Shown here: one piece after another, positions 14,633 to 23,420 of the stretch
How the letters are laid out: the number at the start of each line of letters is the position of its first letter
Position numbering within the stretch: the first letter of the stretch is position 1
DNA from: Thermoleophilaceae bacterium
Lineage (GTDB): Bacteria > Actinomycetota > Thermoleophilia > Solirubrobacterales > Thermoleophilaceae
Length of the DNA stretch: 41,641 nt
Direction of reading: 5' to 3'
Assembly (NCBI GenBank): GCA_014534235.1
Contig: JACVRW010000015.1
Location: forward strand, 1 to 41,641
Position numbers and translations under genes: made by a program
Notes under the pieces: generated by a model
The model's input: only the letters and a program-made list of their open reading frames with translations
What the model was told of the DNA's origin: nothing
Database searches by the model: none

Positions 14633-16036
14633 GTGCGACGCATCGTGCTGCCCACACTCCTGGCCGTGCTGGCAGCCGCTCCAGCCGCCTCCGAAGCCGC
14701 CGTGCGCCACGTCGTGCGCGGGGCGGGCTACGGCCATGGCACCGGGATGAGCCAGTACGGCGCCTATGGCTTTGCGCTCAAGGGTGCAAGCTACGCAAAG
14801 ATCCTTGCCCACTACTACCGGGGCACCGAGCTCAGCACGGCGCCGAGCCGGCCCGTGCGGGTGCTGCTCCAGCCGGTGGACCCCTACATCCGCGTACGGG
14901 GAGCAACCAGCGCCAACGGCAGGAGGCTCAGCGCCGCGGCGACGTACGTGGCGCGGCCCTCGGGCTCGCTGATCGCGCTCAGCACCGCCGCCGGACGAAC
15001 GGTCGCTCGCTTCAGCGCGCCACTGCGGTTCAAAGGCCGCGGTTCTCTGCGCCTGCTCGGCCCGGCGCTCAACGGAATCTCGGACGGCCGCTACCGCGGC
15101 GCCATCCATGTCGTCCCCGGGGGCGGCGGCCTGACGGCGGTGAACGTCCTCGACATCGACAGCTACGTGCGGGGCGTCGTGGCGGGCGAGATGCCCTCTT
15201 CCTGGCCGCTCGAGGCGCTCAAGGCCCAGGCGGTGACGGCTCGGACCTACGCGCTGGCCACGCGGAAGAGGGGCGGCATCTTCGACCAGTATCCGGACAC
15301 CCGCTCCCAGGTCTACCGCGGGGTCACCGGCGAGAGCGTCCGAAGCGACGCCGCGGTCGCCCAGACCGCCGGCCGCATCGTGACCTACGACGGGGTGCCG
15401 GCGGTCACCTACTTCTTCTCGACCTCGGGCGGGCACACGGAGAACGTCGAGTACTCCTCCATCGGCACATCACTCAGCAGGCCCTGGCTGGTCGGCGTGC
15501 CGGATCCCTACGACCATCACTCGCCGCACCACCGCTGGCAGGTCAGCTTCTCGACCGCGACCTTGACGCGCGCGCTCGGCTCACCAGGCACCTTCCGCCG
15601 GCTGCAGGTCCTGAAGCGCGGCGTCTCTCCGCGGGTGGTGCGCGCCCGCGTGGTCGGCTCGAGCGGCTCGACGACGATCACCGGACCGGCGATCCGTGCC
15701 CGCCTCGGGCTGCGCGACACGTGGCTGACGATCGTGAGCGTCTCGAGCTCGGCGAGGCGAGCGGCTTCCGTGCGCCCGGCGAGCTGGAGCCGAGACGCGA
15801 AGGAATCGCTCGTCGGCGAATTCTGGCCGGCCCGGCACCGAGCGCTCGTGGGTAGCTTCTGGCCGGCGCCACGCGAGCGCAGGCTGCGCGTCGAGCGACT
15901 GGCCGGCGGGCGCTGGCGCCACTTGGCCTTCGGCCGCACCGACCGCCGCGGCCGCTACCGCAAGGCGCTCGACCGCGCGGGTGTCTATCGCGTACGCGCC
16001 GGCTCCGTGGCGGGACCCGGTGTGCGGATCCGCTGA
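14633..16036 (+). CDS. secreted SpoIID/LytB domain protein (467 aa)
   Basis: Signal peptide at residues 1-22 (IVLPTLLAVLAAAPAASEA). The SpoIID core runs from GAGYGHGTGMSQYGAYGFALKG to about residue 350. It contains LDIDSYVRGVVAGEMPSSWPLEALKAQAVTARTYAL, with the conserved catalytic-type Glu, and TYFFSTSGGHTENVE. In Bacillus SpoIID is a lytic transglycosylase acting on stem-peptide-free glycan; homologues in non-sporulating actinobacteria are cell-wall enzymes of unclear role. The C-terminal 120 residues contain two EFWPARHRALVGSFWPA-like repeats, likely a binding module. GTG start after AGGGGA. It is divergent from the ThDP enzyme gene. Confidence 0.88.
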   Translation: MRRIVLPTLLAVLAAAPAASEAAVRHVVRGAGYGHGTGMSQYGAYGFALKGASYAKILAHYYRGTELSTAPSRPVRVLLQPVDPYIRVRGATSANGRRLSAAATYVARPSGSLIALSTAAGRTVARFSAPLRFKGRGSLRLLGPALNGISDGRYRGAIHVVPGGGGLTAVNVLDIDSYVRGVVAGEMPSSWPLEALKAQAVTARTYALATRKRGGIFDQYPDTRSQVYRGVTGESVRSDAAVAQTAGRIVTYDGVPAVTYFFSTSGGHTENVEYSSIGTSLSRPWLVGVPDPYDHHSPHHRWQVSFSTATLTRALGSPGTFRRLQVLKRGVSPRVVRARVVGSSGSTTITGPAIRARLGLRDTWLTIVSVSSSARRAASVRPASWSRDAKESLVGEFWPARHRALVGSFWPAPRERRLRVERLAGGRWRHLAFGRTDRRGRYRKALDRAGVYRVRAGSVAGPGVRIR

Positions 16037-16054
16037 GCGCGTCGCGCGCGGCCC

Positions 16055-17137
16055 TTACCGCGTGAAGCGGAACACCACCACGTCGCCGTCCCGCACCACG
16101 TAGTCGCGCCCCTCGACGCGCGTCAGCGCGCGCTCCCGCGCCGGTGCATAGCCGCCCGCGTCGACCAGGTCCGCCCACGGGGTGACCTCGGCCGCCGCGA
16201 AGCCGCGCTCCATATCGGTGTGCACCGCGCCCGCGGCGCGGCGCGCCGGCGTGCCCCGGGGGATCGCCCGGGCGCGCGCCTCGGTGCCGCGGTCGGCGGT
16301 GAAGAACGTAATGAGGTCGAGCAACGTGAACGCCTCGCGGACCACGGTGGCGAGCCCGGACTCGCTGACGCCCATCTCCCGACGCATCTCCGCGGCCTCC
16401 TCGTCGTCGAGCTCGGCGAGCTCGGCCTCGAGCCGGGCGCTCACCGCCGCGACCCGCGCCCCGGTCGCGGCGGCGTGATCGCGCAGCGCGGCCGGCGCCT
16501 CGAGCGGAGCGTCCTCGGCCACGTTCGCCACGTACAGGACCGGCTTCGAGGTCAGCGCGGACAGCCGCTGCGCCGCGCCGGGCGCGTGGGCGGGCGCCGG
16601 CACGGACCGCACCGGGCGGCCCGAGCGGAGCGCATCGACGACCTCCCGCAGCCAGGCCTCCTCGGCGAGCGCCTCCTTCTCGAGCGATTTCGCCTGCCTT
16701 GCCACGCGCTCGAGCCGGCGCTCCGCCTGCTCCAGGTCGGCGTAGAGCAGCTCGGTCTCGACGGTCTCGACGTCCGCGACCGGATCGACCCGACCGTCGG
16801 GGTGAACGACCTGCTCGTCCTCGTGCACGCGCACGACGTGGAGGATCGCGTCGGTCTCGCGGATGTTCGCGAGGAAGCGGTTGCCGAGGCCCTCGCCTCG
16901 GTGCGCCCCGCGCACGAGCCCGGCGATGTCGTGGAACTCGATCGTCTCGTGGACCACCGGCGACGCGCCCACCGTCGCCGCCACGCGGTCGACGCGCTCG
17001 TCGGGTACGCCGACGATTGCGACGTTCGGCTCGACGGTGGTGAACGGATACCCCGCCGTCGGCGCCCCGGCCTTGGTGAGCGCGTTGAAGAGCGAGGACT
17101 TACCCGCGTTGGGGAGGCCGACGATCCCGACCTTCAT
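16055..17137 (-). CDS. ychF: YchF/OLA1-family translation-associated ATPase (360 aa)
   Basis: P-loop protein of the Obg family that prefers ATP. G1 motif GLPNAGKSS at residues 6-14, switch region TTVEPNVAIV, G3 DIAGLV, and the non-canonical NVAE-type G4 (ANVAED) that explains ATP preference. A coiled-coil insertion lies in the middle (YADLEQAERRLERVARQ). The C-terminal TGS domain is present (residues about 275-360, DLITFFT...AWADLVDAGGYAPARE). The length is standard. It is thought to bind ribosomes and to act in stress responses. Overlapping transcripts with the convergent SpoIID gene are likely, as only 18 bp separate them. Confidence 0.95.
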   Translation of the reverse strand: MKVGIVGLPNAGKSSLFNALTKAGAPTAGYPFTTVEPNVAIVGVPDERVDRVAATVGASPVVHETIEFHDIAGLVRGAHRGEGLGNRFLANIRETDAILHVVRVHEDEQVVHPDGRVDPVADVETVETELLYADLEQAERRLERVARQAKSLEKEALAEEAWLREVVDALRSGRPVRSVPAPAHAPGAAQRLSALTSKPVLYVANVAEDAPLEAPAALRDHAAATGARVAAVSARLEAELAELDDEEAAEMRREMGVSESGLATVVREAFTLLDLITFFTADRGTEARARAIPRGTPARRAAGAVHTDMERGFAAAEVTPWADLVDAGGYAPARERALTRVEGRDYVVRDGDVVVFRFTR

Positions 17138-17150
17138 GCCACGGCGGCGC

Positions 17151-17654
17151 TCACCGCATGAGCTCAGCCACCGCGTCGCCGAGGACCGCGCCGGCCAGGA
17201 CGTCCGACGGGTAGTGGACGCCCAGGTAGGGGCGCGACAGCGACATCGCGAGGGCGAGCCCGTAGAGGGGGGCCGCCGGCAGCGCCTCGGAGAGAACCCG
17301 CGCGGCCGCGAACGACGTGGTCGTGTGGGCGGAGGGGTAGGAGCGGCTCCGGAGGAGCGGCCCCAGCACCGGCAGCTCGGCGAACTTGGGACGGCGCCTT
17401 CTCACGGCCTGCTTGACCGCAGTGTTGGCGACCATCGACGCGAGCACCGCCCGGATGGCCCGCAGATAGACGGGCCGCCGGTCCGCGTGCAGCACGACGC
17501 CGCACGCCGCCAGCGCGTACCAGATCAGCCCCCTCTCGCCGGCGCGGGCGAGCCGTATCACCGCGGTGTCCATGGCGGGGGAGTGCCCCCGGGTCCGCAG
17601 GGTGCGCAGCAGCCGCCGGTCGAGCGAGCGCATCGCGGCCCGCGCGCGCCGCAT
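17151..17654 (-). CDS. PAP2-family membrane phosphatase (167 aa)
   Basis: The three acid-phosphatase motifs are complete: KQAVRRRRP (81-89), PSAH (107-110, followed by TTTS) and SRPYLGVHYPSD (140-151), which carries the catalytic His. Hydrophobic segments around 43-58, 66-80, 113-138 and 152-165 indicate several membrane spans. It probably dephosphorylates a lipid phosphate such as undecaprenyl diphosphate or phosphatidic acid; the substrate cannot be told. The ATG at 17654 overlaps the stop of the upstream 73-aa gene (ATGA-type junction), so translation is coupled. Confidence 0.9.
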   Translation of the reverse strand: MRRARAAMRSLDRRLLRTLRTRGHSPAMDTAVIRLARAGERGLIWYALAACGVVLHADRRPVYLRAIRAVLASMVANTAVKQAVRRRRPKFAELPVLGPLLRSRSYPSAHTTTSFAAARVLSEALPAAPLYGLALAMSLSRPYLGVHYPSDVLAGAVLGDAVAELMR

Positions 17655-17875
17655 CAGAATCCGACGCGGTGCGCCTCTGTGTCGAGCCGTACGTACACGA
17701 CCTGGGCGAGGTCGATCGCGACCTCCGAGTCCTGCGTCTTAAGCTCAAACCAGCGATCGGCTCGCTCGTCGCCCAGGGCCTTCCGCAGGCTCTCGTACTC
17801 GTCCGCCCCGACCCGGGCCGGCAGGACCTGACCGCCCTGGAACCCGATGTCGATTCGCCTCACTTCCTCTGCCAT
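17654..17875 (-). CDS. small conserved acidic protein, unknown (73 aa)
   Basis: The sequence has alternating hydrophobic and charged residues expected of a small beta-rich fold (RRIDIGFQGGQVLPARVG ... WFELKTQDSEVAIDLAQVVYVRLD). The VAIDLxxVVYVRLD segment looks strongly conserved, so the gene is probably real. It lies 4 bp after the epimerase stop and overlaps the PAP2 start, so the three are one transcription unit. I do not recognise a named family and assign no function. Confidence 0.7.
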   Translation of the reverse strand: MAEEVRRIDIGFQGGQVLPARVGADEYESLRKALGDERADRWFELKTQDSEVAIDLAQVVYVRLDTEAHRVGF

Positions 17876-17879
17876 CCAA

Positions 17880-18290
17880 TCACCGGTCCTTCGCGGGCTC
17901 GACCAGCTCCATGAGCACGCCGCCGGTCGACTTCGGGTGCACGAACGCGACGCGGCTGCGGAGGATCCCCGTGCGTGGCTGCTCGTCGATCAAATGAAGC
18001 CCCGAGGCCCGCACCGAGTCGAGCGCCGACTCGATGTCGTCGGTCTGGTACGCGACGTGGTGCATGCCCGGGCCGCGACGCTCCAGGAACCGGCCCACCG
18101 CGCTGTCCGGCGCGGCCGGCGTCAGTAGCTCCACATGGCCGTCGCCGATCTCGAGCAGCACGGCCTCGACGCCGAGCTCCTCCACGGTCTCGCGGTGCTG
18201 CAGCGGCATGCCGAGGCGGTCCCGGTAGAGCGAGATGGCCCCGTCCAGGTCCTCGACCGCGACGCCGATGTGGTCGATCCGCCCGAACAC
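17880..18290 (-). CDS. mce: methylmalonyl-CoA epimerase (136 aa)
   Basis: Converts (S)- to (R)-methylmalonyl-CoA in propionate metabolism. It belongs to the VOC superfamily. The metal ligands fit the family: His in RIDHIGVAV (residue 7), the GMHHVAYQTDD motif in the middle and Glu in VLMELVEP near the end. It is short but normal for the family. The mutase genes are not in the window. GTG start with TAGACT 8 nt upstream, suggesting a leaderless transcript shared with the two genes downstream. Confidence 0.9.
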   Translation of the reverse strand: MFGRIDHIGVAVEDLDGAISLYRDRLGMPLQHRETVEELGVEAVLLEIGDGHVELLTPAAPDSAVGRFLERRGPGMHHVAYQTDDIESALDSVRASGLHLIDEQPRTGILRSRVAFVHPKSTGGVLMELVEPAKDR

Positions 18291-18298
18291 GCGGCGCG

Positions 18299-18304
18299 AG
18301 TCTA
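18299..18304 (-). promoter_or_regulatory. -10 box of leaderless mce
   Basis: Minus strand TAGACT followed by 8 nt and GTG (18290-18288). Confidence 0.5.
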
Positions 18305-18322
18305 GTGCTCCCCGCGATGTGC

Positions 18323-19417
18323 CTACTCAACGGCGGCCAGGCGCGGATTTGGGTTGTAGCGGCGGCCGACCTTGGCGCACTCGCGGCCGTCCACCCGCAC
18401 GACGTCGGCCGTGAAGTCGTTCTCGCCGCGAAGGAGGGCGGACCCGACGCCGTAGGAGTCCACCGGGGCGCCCAGCTCCTCGAAGTGACGGATCCGCTTG
18501 GCGTCGAACCCGCCCGAGGCCACGATCTTTACCCGCTCGTGGCCGGCGCGGTCGAGTGCCTGCCGGACGCGCTCCACCAAGACCGGGTTGACGCCGGTGG
18601 GGTCGAAGGTGCCCATCTCGTGCCAGAGCGCGCGGTCGACCAGCACGCCGGAGGTGTCGAGCCGCACACCCCAGAGCTTGTCGCCGAGGGCGTCGGCCAC
18701 CTCGAGGGCCGTGCCGACCGAGTCGTTCACGAAGTCCACGAGCACCGTGACGTTCATCTCGTCGGCGAAGCGGTCGGCGAACTCCCGAGCGGCGGCCACG
18801 GTGTCGCCGCCGTAGCTCGCGATGAGGCCGTGCGGCACGGTGCCGACGCCGGTACCGCCCCACCAGGAGGCCTGGGCGTCGGTGGACACGCCGATCGCGC
18901 CAGCGACGTGCGCCGCCCAGCCGTCGCCCGTCTGCACCAGCCAGTGGTCGTGGCGAGCGGGGAAGAAGAGGATCGGCTTCCCGTTCGCCGCGTCCACCAC
19001 CTCGCGCACGTTGCGCATCACGAGCGTGCGCCGCGCGAGGCATCCGAGGTAGACGGTCTCGAGGTGGACGAAGAGCGAGTAGTCGCCCTCAATCATCAGC
19101 ACCGTCTCCCACGGCGTGATCTCGTCCCCCTCGTATAGGGCCTGCACCTCGAGCTCGTCCCAGCCGGGGGCCCAAGAACCCTCGGGCAAGCGGCGCCCGG
19201 AGCACTGCTTCAGCACCGCGATGGCCTCGTCGATGCCGCCGAGCACCGACCGGTGGCGCTGGAAGACCTGCATCGTCACCCGGGCGTGCCGGCCCCGCTC
19301 CTCCAGGAGGCGCTTCGTGAAGTTGAAGTAGGCGTCGGTGTAATAGCCGTCCCGGATCCTCTCGACGGGAAGTCGGAAGACCCCGGGATCGAGGCGGGTA
19401 CGGGCCTCGGTGGCCAT
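18323..19417 (-). CDS. nicotinate phosphoribosyltransferase family protein (364 aa)
   Basis: Likely makes nicotinate mononucleotide from nicotinate and PRPP in NAD salvage. Family features are the N-terminal region DGYYTDAYFNFTKRLLEERG, GDYSLFVHLETVYLGCLARRT, and the phosphate-binding barrel strands (VKIVASGGFDAKRI and DSYGVGSALL). It is shorter than E. coli PncB (about 400 aa) and lacks part of the C-terminal extension. Some databases label this subgroup quinolinate phosphoribosyltransferase-like, so the substrate is not certain. Its ATG is 6 nt after a GATAAT box that overlaps the stop codon of the upstream gene. Confidence 0.82.
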   Translation of the reverse strand: MATEARTRLDPGVFRLPVERIRDGYYTDAYFNFTKRLLEERGRHARVTMQVFQRHRSVLGGIDEAIAVLKQCSGRRLPEGSWAPGWDELEVQALYEGDEITPWETVLMIEGDYSLFVHLETVYLGCLARRTLVMRNVREVVDAANGKPILFFPARHDHWLVQTGDGWAAHVAGAIGVSTDAQASWWGGTGVGTVPHGLIASYGGDTVAAAREFADRFADEMNVTVLVDFVNDSVGTALEVADALGDKLWGVRLDTSGVLVDRALWHEMGTFDPTGVNPVLVERVRQALDRAGHERVKIVASGGFDAKRIRHFEELGAPVDSYGVGSALLRGENDFTADVVRVDGRECAKVGRRYNPNPRLAAVE

Positions 19418-19423
19418 GGGGGA

Positions 19424-19429
19424 ATTATC
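19424..19429 (-). promoter_or_regulatory. -10 box overlapping the DUF1385 stop codon
   Basis: Minus strand GATAAT, then 6 nt TCCCCC, then ATG (19417-19415). The TAA inside it (19427-19425) is the stop codon of the DUF1385 gene. Confidence 0.5.
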
Positions 19430-20228
19430 GAGCCGCCGGCTCGATCCTCAGGATCTCCTCGAGGGCGGCGCGGCCCACCTCGAGCTGCTCTTCGGTGGGC
19501 TCGCGCGTGCCCACCACGCGTTGAATCTCGTTACCCGGAAGGCGCATCAGGCGAGTCACCCGCGAGTCGGGGTTGCGCTCGCCCCAAACGAAGAGCTCGA
19601 CGGCCACCGCCGCGCTGCCGAGCCCGACCGCCGCGTCCGTGGCCGGGCCGCGGAGGCCGGCGCGGCGGGCGGCGACGTTTCCGAGCGCCGCGGCGGCGAG
19701 CATGGGGGCGACGAGATGGGAGCCGCAGCGGTCGTGCTCCTTGTCGGCATCGGCGGCGTCGGCGTCCTCCTCGTAGCCGGCGATCGCCTTGTGTTCGACC
19801 CCGTGGTATGCGGCGAGGTCGCCGCCGCGCAGCGCGAGCAGCGCCGGGGCGAGCGACAGCAGAGCGACCGCGGCCTCGCGCGCGACGCTGCGCGGGCCCG
19901 TCGCGCGGATTGCCTGCCCGCCGAGCGCAGCCCCGCCCATTGCGCTCAGCGTCTTGGGGTCCTGCATCGGCAGGCGCGCCTCCGGCAGCGCGCGCTTCAC
20001 GAGCGGTATCACGGCCATCGCCTCGGCCAACTTGGCGATCCCGCGCAACCCCGGGACGCGCTCCATGGCCTTCCCGCCGAGGTCCGGCTTGCGCCCCGAG
20101 GCGACCCGTAGCTCGCCGTCGTCGGTCCGGATCGCGGCCGCCCAGTGGGTCGGGCCGTGCACGAGCAGGCCGTTGCGGAGCGCCATGCCGCCGAGGCGGA
20201 GCTTGGTCTCTGGAACCGGGGCGGTCAT
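19425..20228 (-). CDS. DUF1385-family membrane-associated protein (267 aa)
   Basis: DUF1385 features: GGMALRNGLLVHGPTHWAAAI at the N-terminus, and the family core YHGVEHKAIAGYEED followed by DRCGSHLVAP. The His/Glu/Cys of this core could bind a metal. Hydrophobic segments around residues 113-128 (VALLSLAPALLALRGG) and 170-210 suggest membrane spans. No biochemical role is established for the family. The ATG at 20228 is used; a TACCCT box (20241-20246) lies 12 nt upstream. It is divergent from rarA. Confidence 0.82.
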   Translation of the reverse strand: MTAPVPETKLRLGGMALRNGLLVHGPTHWAAAIRTDDGELRVASGRKPDLGGKAMERVPGLRGIAKLAEAMAVIPLVKRALPEARLPMQDPKTLSAMGGAALGGQAIRATGPRSVAREAAVALLSLAPALLALRGGDLAAYHGVEHKAIAGYEEDADAADADKEHDRCGSHLVAPMLAAAALGNVAARRAGLRGPATDAAVGLGSAAVAVELFVWGERNPDSRVTRLMRLPGNEIQRVVGTREPTEEQLEVGRAALEEILRIEPAAR

Positions 20229-20280
20229 CTTCAGCGTCTCAGGGTAGTGGCGCGCGGCCCGGGGCCGCCCCGCCCGCTGC

Positions 20281-20286
20281 CAGACT
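20281..20286 (+). promoter_or_regulatory. -10 box of leaderless rarA
   Basis: CAGACT, then 6 nt, then ATG at 20293. A variant of the TAGACT box seen before other genes here. Confidence 0.4.
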
Positions 20287-20292
20287 TTGAGC

Positions 20293-21621
20293 ATGGAGCG
20301 GCTCTTCGAGATCGACGACCTGCCGCGCGGGCGGACCGGAGTGGACGCGAACGAACTGCCGCTAGCGGCGCGCATGCGTCCCGCCTCGCTCGGCGAGTTC
20401 GTGGGGCAGGATCACGTCCTCGGCCGTGGCTCCGCGCTGCGCACCGCCGTCGAGGACGGGCGCCCGCACTCGATGATCCTCTACGGCCCGCCGGGCACCG
20501 GGAAGACGACGCTGGCGCGCCTGCTCGCGGTCAACGCCCGCGCCGCGTTCGAGGAGGCGTCGGCGGTGAACGCGGGCCGGGCTGAGGTCCGCGAGGTGCT
20601 CGAGCGCGCGGCGCACCGGCGCTCCACGAGCGGCGAGCGGACGATCTTCTTCCTCGATGAGATCCACCGCTTCAACAAGGCGCAGCAGGACACCCTCCTG
20701 CCCGCGGTCGAGGAGGGCCTCGTCGTGCTGGTCGGCGCCACCACCGAGAACCCGTACTTCGAGGTGAACTCGGCGCTGCTCTCGCGCTGCCGGATCTATG
20801 AGCTGCGCCCGCTCGCGGAGGAGCACATCCTCGCTCTGCTCCGGCGCGCGCTGGGCGACGACCGGGGGATCGTCGACGCGCCCAGGGTGGAGGAGGATGC
20901 GCTCGAGTTCCTGGCCACGCGCGCGGCGGGGGACGCCCGCAGCGCTCTCTCGGCGCTCGAGCTGGCCTGCGAGACGGTGGGCGCCGGCGGGGCCGTCACG
21001 GTGCGCGTGGCGGAGGACGCCCTCCAGCGCAGCGCGATCCTCTACGACAAGGGCGGGGACCTCCACTACGACCTGATCTCCGCATGGATCAAGGCCACCC
21101 GCGGGTCGGATCCGGACGCCTCGCTCCTGTACCTGGCGGCGATGATCGAGGGCGGCGAGGACCCCCGGTTCATCGCGCGGCGCATGGTCGTCCTCGCGAG
21201 CGAGGACATCGGCAACGCCGACCCGCGCGCGCTCGAGGTCGCGGTGGCGGCGGCGCACGCGGTGGAGCACGTCGGCATGCCGGAGTGCGCGCTCAACCTG
21301 TCCCAGGCCGCGATCTACCTCGCCCTCGCGCCAAAGTCGAACACCGCGATCAAGGCGCTCGGTCGGGCCCGGACCTGGGTGCGCGAGCACGGCACGCCGC
21401 GGCCGCCCGCGCACCTGCGGAGCGCCGCCTACCCGGGCGCGAGGAAGCTCGGTCGCGGCGAGGGCTACGACTACCCGCACGACCACCCTGAGGGAGTCTC
21501 CGAGCAGAAGCTGATGCCCGCCGACGCCGAGGGCGAGCACTTCCTCGAGCTGAGCGACCACGGCAAAGAGCGCGAGCTACGCGAGCGGCTCGAGCGGATA
21601 AGGCGGGCGCGCGGGCGGTAA
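20293..21621 (+). CDS. rarA: replication-associated recombination ATPase RarA/MgsA (442 aa)
   Basis: AAA+ ATPase acting at stalled replication forks. Walker A GPPGTGKTT (65-73), Walker B FLDEIHRFNKAQQD, sensor 1 GATTENPYFEVNSALLSRC, and the C-terminal tetramerisation region (LHYDLISAWIKATRGSDPDASLLYLAAMIEGGEDP, then DIGNADPRAL). Length matches the family. The ATG at 20293 is preferred over an in-frame TTG two codons upstream because of the box at 20281. It is followed closely by an aldehyde dehydrogenase with its own putative promoter. Confidence 0.95.
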   Translation: MERLFEIDDLPRGRTGVDANELPLAARMRPASLGEFVGQDHVLGRGSALRTAVEDGRPHSMILYGPPGTGKTTLARLLAVNARAAFEEASAVNAGRAEVREVLERAAHRRSTSGERTIFFLDEIHRFNKAQQDTLLPAVEEGLVVLVGATTENPYFEVNSALLSRCRIYELRPLAEEHILALLRRALGDDRGIVDAPRVEEDALEFLATRAAGDARSALSALELACETVGAGGAVTVRVAEDALQRSAILYDKGGDLHYDLISAWIKATRGSDPDASLLYLAAMIEGGEDPRFIARRMVVLASEDIGNADPRALEVAVAAAHAVEHVGMPECALNLSQAAIYLALAPKSNTAIKALGRARTWVREHGTPRPPAHLRSAAYPGARKLGRGEGYDYPHDHPEGVSEQKLMPADAEGEHFLELSDHGKERELRERLERIRRARGR

Positions 21622-21640
21622 CTCGCTCCCGCCGCTAGGT

Positions 21641-21646
21641 CACAAT
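21641..21646 (+). promoter_or_regulatory. possible -10 box of the aldehyde dehydrogenase gene
   Basis: CACAAT followed by 8 nt and ATG at 21655. Confidence 0.3.
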
Positions 21647-21654
21647 CATCCGGT

Positions 21655-23256
21655 ATGGAAGCGGTCAGGCCCCTGGAGGACCGGGCGGCGGAGCTCGAGT
21701 CCTTCGGCCCGCTCGACGGCGCGCGGCTGGGCGCCGTCCCGACGATCGCGCCGGAGCAGGTGCAGTCGGTGGTCGACGACGTGGCGCGCGTCCAGCCGTT
21801 TTGGGCCCAGCTCCCGCTGGGCGACCGGGCGCGCTACATGCGGCGCGCCGGCCAGGCGATCATCGATCAGCTCGACCACCTCGCGGAGCTGCTCACCCGG
21901 GAGCAGGGCAAGCCGCGCAACGAGTCCTACGTGATGGAGCTCGTGCCGACCATCGATGCGCTGCGCTGGCTCGCCGAAGCGGGTCCCGGGATCGTCGAGG
22001 ACGAGCGCATCCCGCTTCCGATCTTCATCAAGCACAAGCGCGCCCGCTTCACGTACGAGCCGCTCGGAGTGGTCGGGGTGATCGCGCCCTGGAACTACCC
22101 GTGGTCGATTCCCTTCGGCGACGTGGCTGCCGCGTTGATGGCGGGCAACGGGGTCGTCATCAAGCCAGCCTCGCTCACGCCTCTCATAGGGCAGAAGATC
22201 CAGGAGGTGTTCGAGCGCGCCGGGCTTCCCGAGGGGCTCGTGCGTACGATCCACGGCGGCGGTGCGGTGGGCCAGGCGCTAGTCGAGTCGAGCGCCGCGA
22301 AGATCTTCTTCACCGGCTCGCTGGAGATCGGCCGCTCGGTGGGTGAGGAGTGCGCACGTCGCATGAAGGGGTCCGTCCTCGAGCTGGGCGGCAAGGACGC
22401 GATGATCGTCTGCTCGGACGCGAACCTCCCGAACGCGATCTCGGGCTGCCTCTGGGGTGGCTTTGCGAACGCGGGGCAGACCTGCTCGGGAATCGAGCGC
22501 GTCTACGTCTTGCGCGACGTGGCCGAGCGCTTCATCGGCGGCGTGGTGGAGGGGGCGCGGAGGCTGCGCGTCGGAGACCCGATGGACTGGTCGACGGAGA
22601 TCGGGCCGATGGTGTCCCGCGCGCAGTTCGAGGCCGTGCGGGACCTGGTGGATGACGCCGTGGCTAACGGGGCCACGCTGCACTCCGGCGGTCCCCTGGA
22701 CGTGGCCGCCCACCCGCACGCGAGATTCTACGCGCCCGCGGTGGTCACCGGCGTTACACACGACATGCGCCTGATGCGCGAAGAGATCTTCGGGCCGGTC
22801 GTGCCGATCGTGACGGTGGGCTCCGAGGACGAGGCGATCACGCTGGCGAACGATTCGGAGTTCGGCCTCGGCGCGTCCGTTTGGACGATGAACCGAGCGA
22901 AGGGCGAGCGCATGGCCCGGCGGGTAGAGGCAGGAATGGTCTGGGTGAACGACCACACGTTCTCCCACGGGGCCTGCTCGTGCTCGTGGGGCGGGGTGAA
23001 GAGCTCCGGACTCGGCCGCTCGCACTCGAAGTTCGGCCTGTACGAGTGCGTGAACATCAAGCTCGTGACGTGGGAGCCCTCGCGCACGCGCGACTTCTGG
23101 TGGCACCCGTACGACGAGTCACTTGGGAAGGCGATGCGAGCCTCCGCCAAGCTGCTCTATGGACGGGACGCGGACAAGCCGCGCGCGCTGCGAGAGGGCG
23201 CGGTTCCGCTGCTGCGCCTCGGCGGCAAGTCGCTTCGGGACGTGCTCAGGAGGTAG
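21655..23256 (+). CDS. NAD(P)-dependent aldehyde dehydrogenase (533 aa)
   Basis: Oxidises an aldehyde to its acid. Cofactor loop [34 protein letters not shown]; general-base Glu in LELGGKD; nucleophile Cys in [12 protein letters not shown]-terminal [10 protein letters not shown] and [15 protein letters not shown]-terminal extension of about 50 residues (from [10 protein letters not shown]) resembles that of GabD2-type succinic-semialdehyde dehydrogenases, so this may be a second enzyme for that substrate, but specificity cannot be read from sequence. A hairpin follows the stop. Confidence 0.88.
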   Translation: MEAVRPLEDRAAELESFGPLDGARLGAVPTIAPEQVQSVVDDVARVQPFWAQLPLGDRARYMRRAGQAIIDQLDHLAELLTREQGKPRNESYVMELVPTIDALRWLAEAGPGIVEDERIPLPIFIKHKRARFTYEPLGVVGVIAPWNYPWSIPFGDVAAALMAGNGVVIKPASLTPLIGQKIQEVFERAGLPEGLVRTIHGGGAVGQALVESSAAKIFFTGSLEIGRSVGEECARRMKGSVLELGGKDAMIVCSDANLPNAISGCLWGGFANAGQTCSGIERVYVLRDVAERFIGGVVEGARRLRVGDPMDWSTEIGPMVSRAQFEAVRDLVDDAVANGATLHSGGPLDVAAHPHARFYAPAVVTGVTHDMRLMREEIFGPVVPIVTVGSEDEAITLANDSEFGLGASVWTMNRAKGERMARRVEAGMVWVNDHTFSHGACSCSWGGVKSSGLGRSHSKFGLYECVNIKLVTWEPSRTRDFWWHPYDESLGKAMRASAKLLYGRDADKPRALREGAVPLLRLGGKSLRDVLRR

Positions 23257-23259
23257 TCG

Positions 23260-23277
23260 ACCGCCCGCCGTGGCGGT
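23260..23277 (+). terminator. hairpin after the aldehyde dehydrogenase gene
   Basis: ACCGCC (23260-23265), 6-nt loop, GGCGGT (23272-23277), followed by CTC. It starts 4 bp after the stop codon. Confidence 0.55.
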
Positions 23278-23407
23278 CTCGCGGCCCCTGCCAGTGCTCT
23301 CGGTGGTGCGAAGACGTGCTGCGCCTCGGGTCATCTGCGCCAGCGCACCTGGACGAGGAGTCTATCCGCGCCTGTGACCGCGATGATGGCCGGCCCGCGG
23401 GGCCGCC

Positions 23408-23413
23408 TAGACT
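23408..23413 (+). promoter_or_regulatory. -10 box of the siroheme-synthase-like gene
   Basis: TAGACT, then 7 nt, then ATG at 23421. This supports the longer protein with the Cys-rich N-terminus. Confidence 0.5.
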
Positions 23414-23420
23414 CTGCGGC

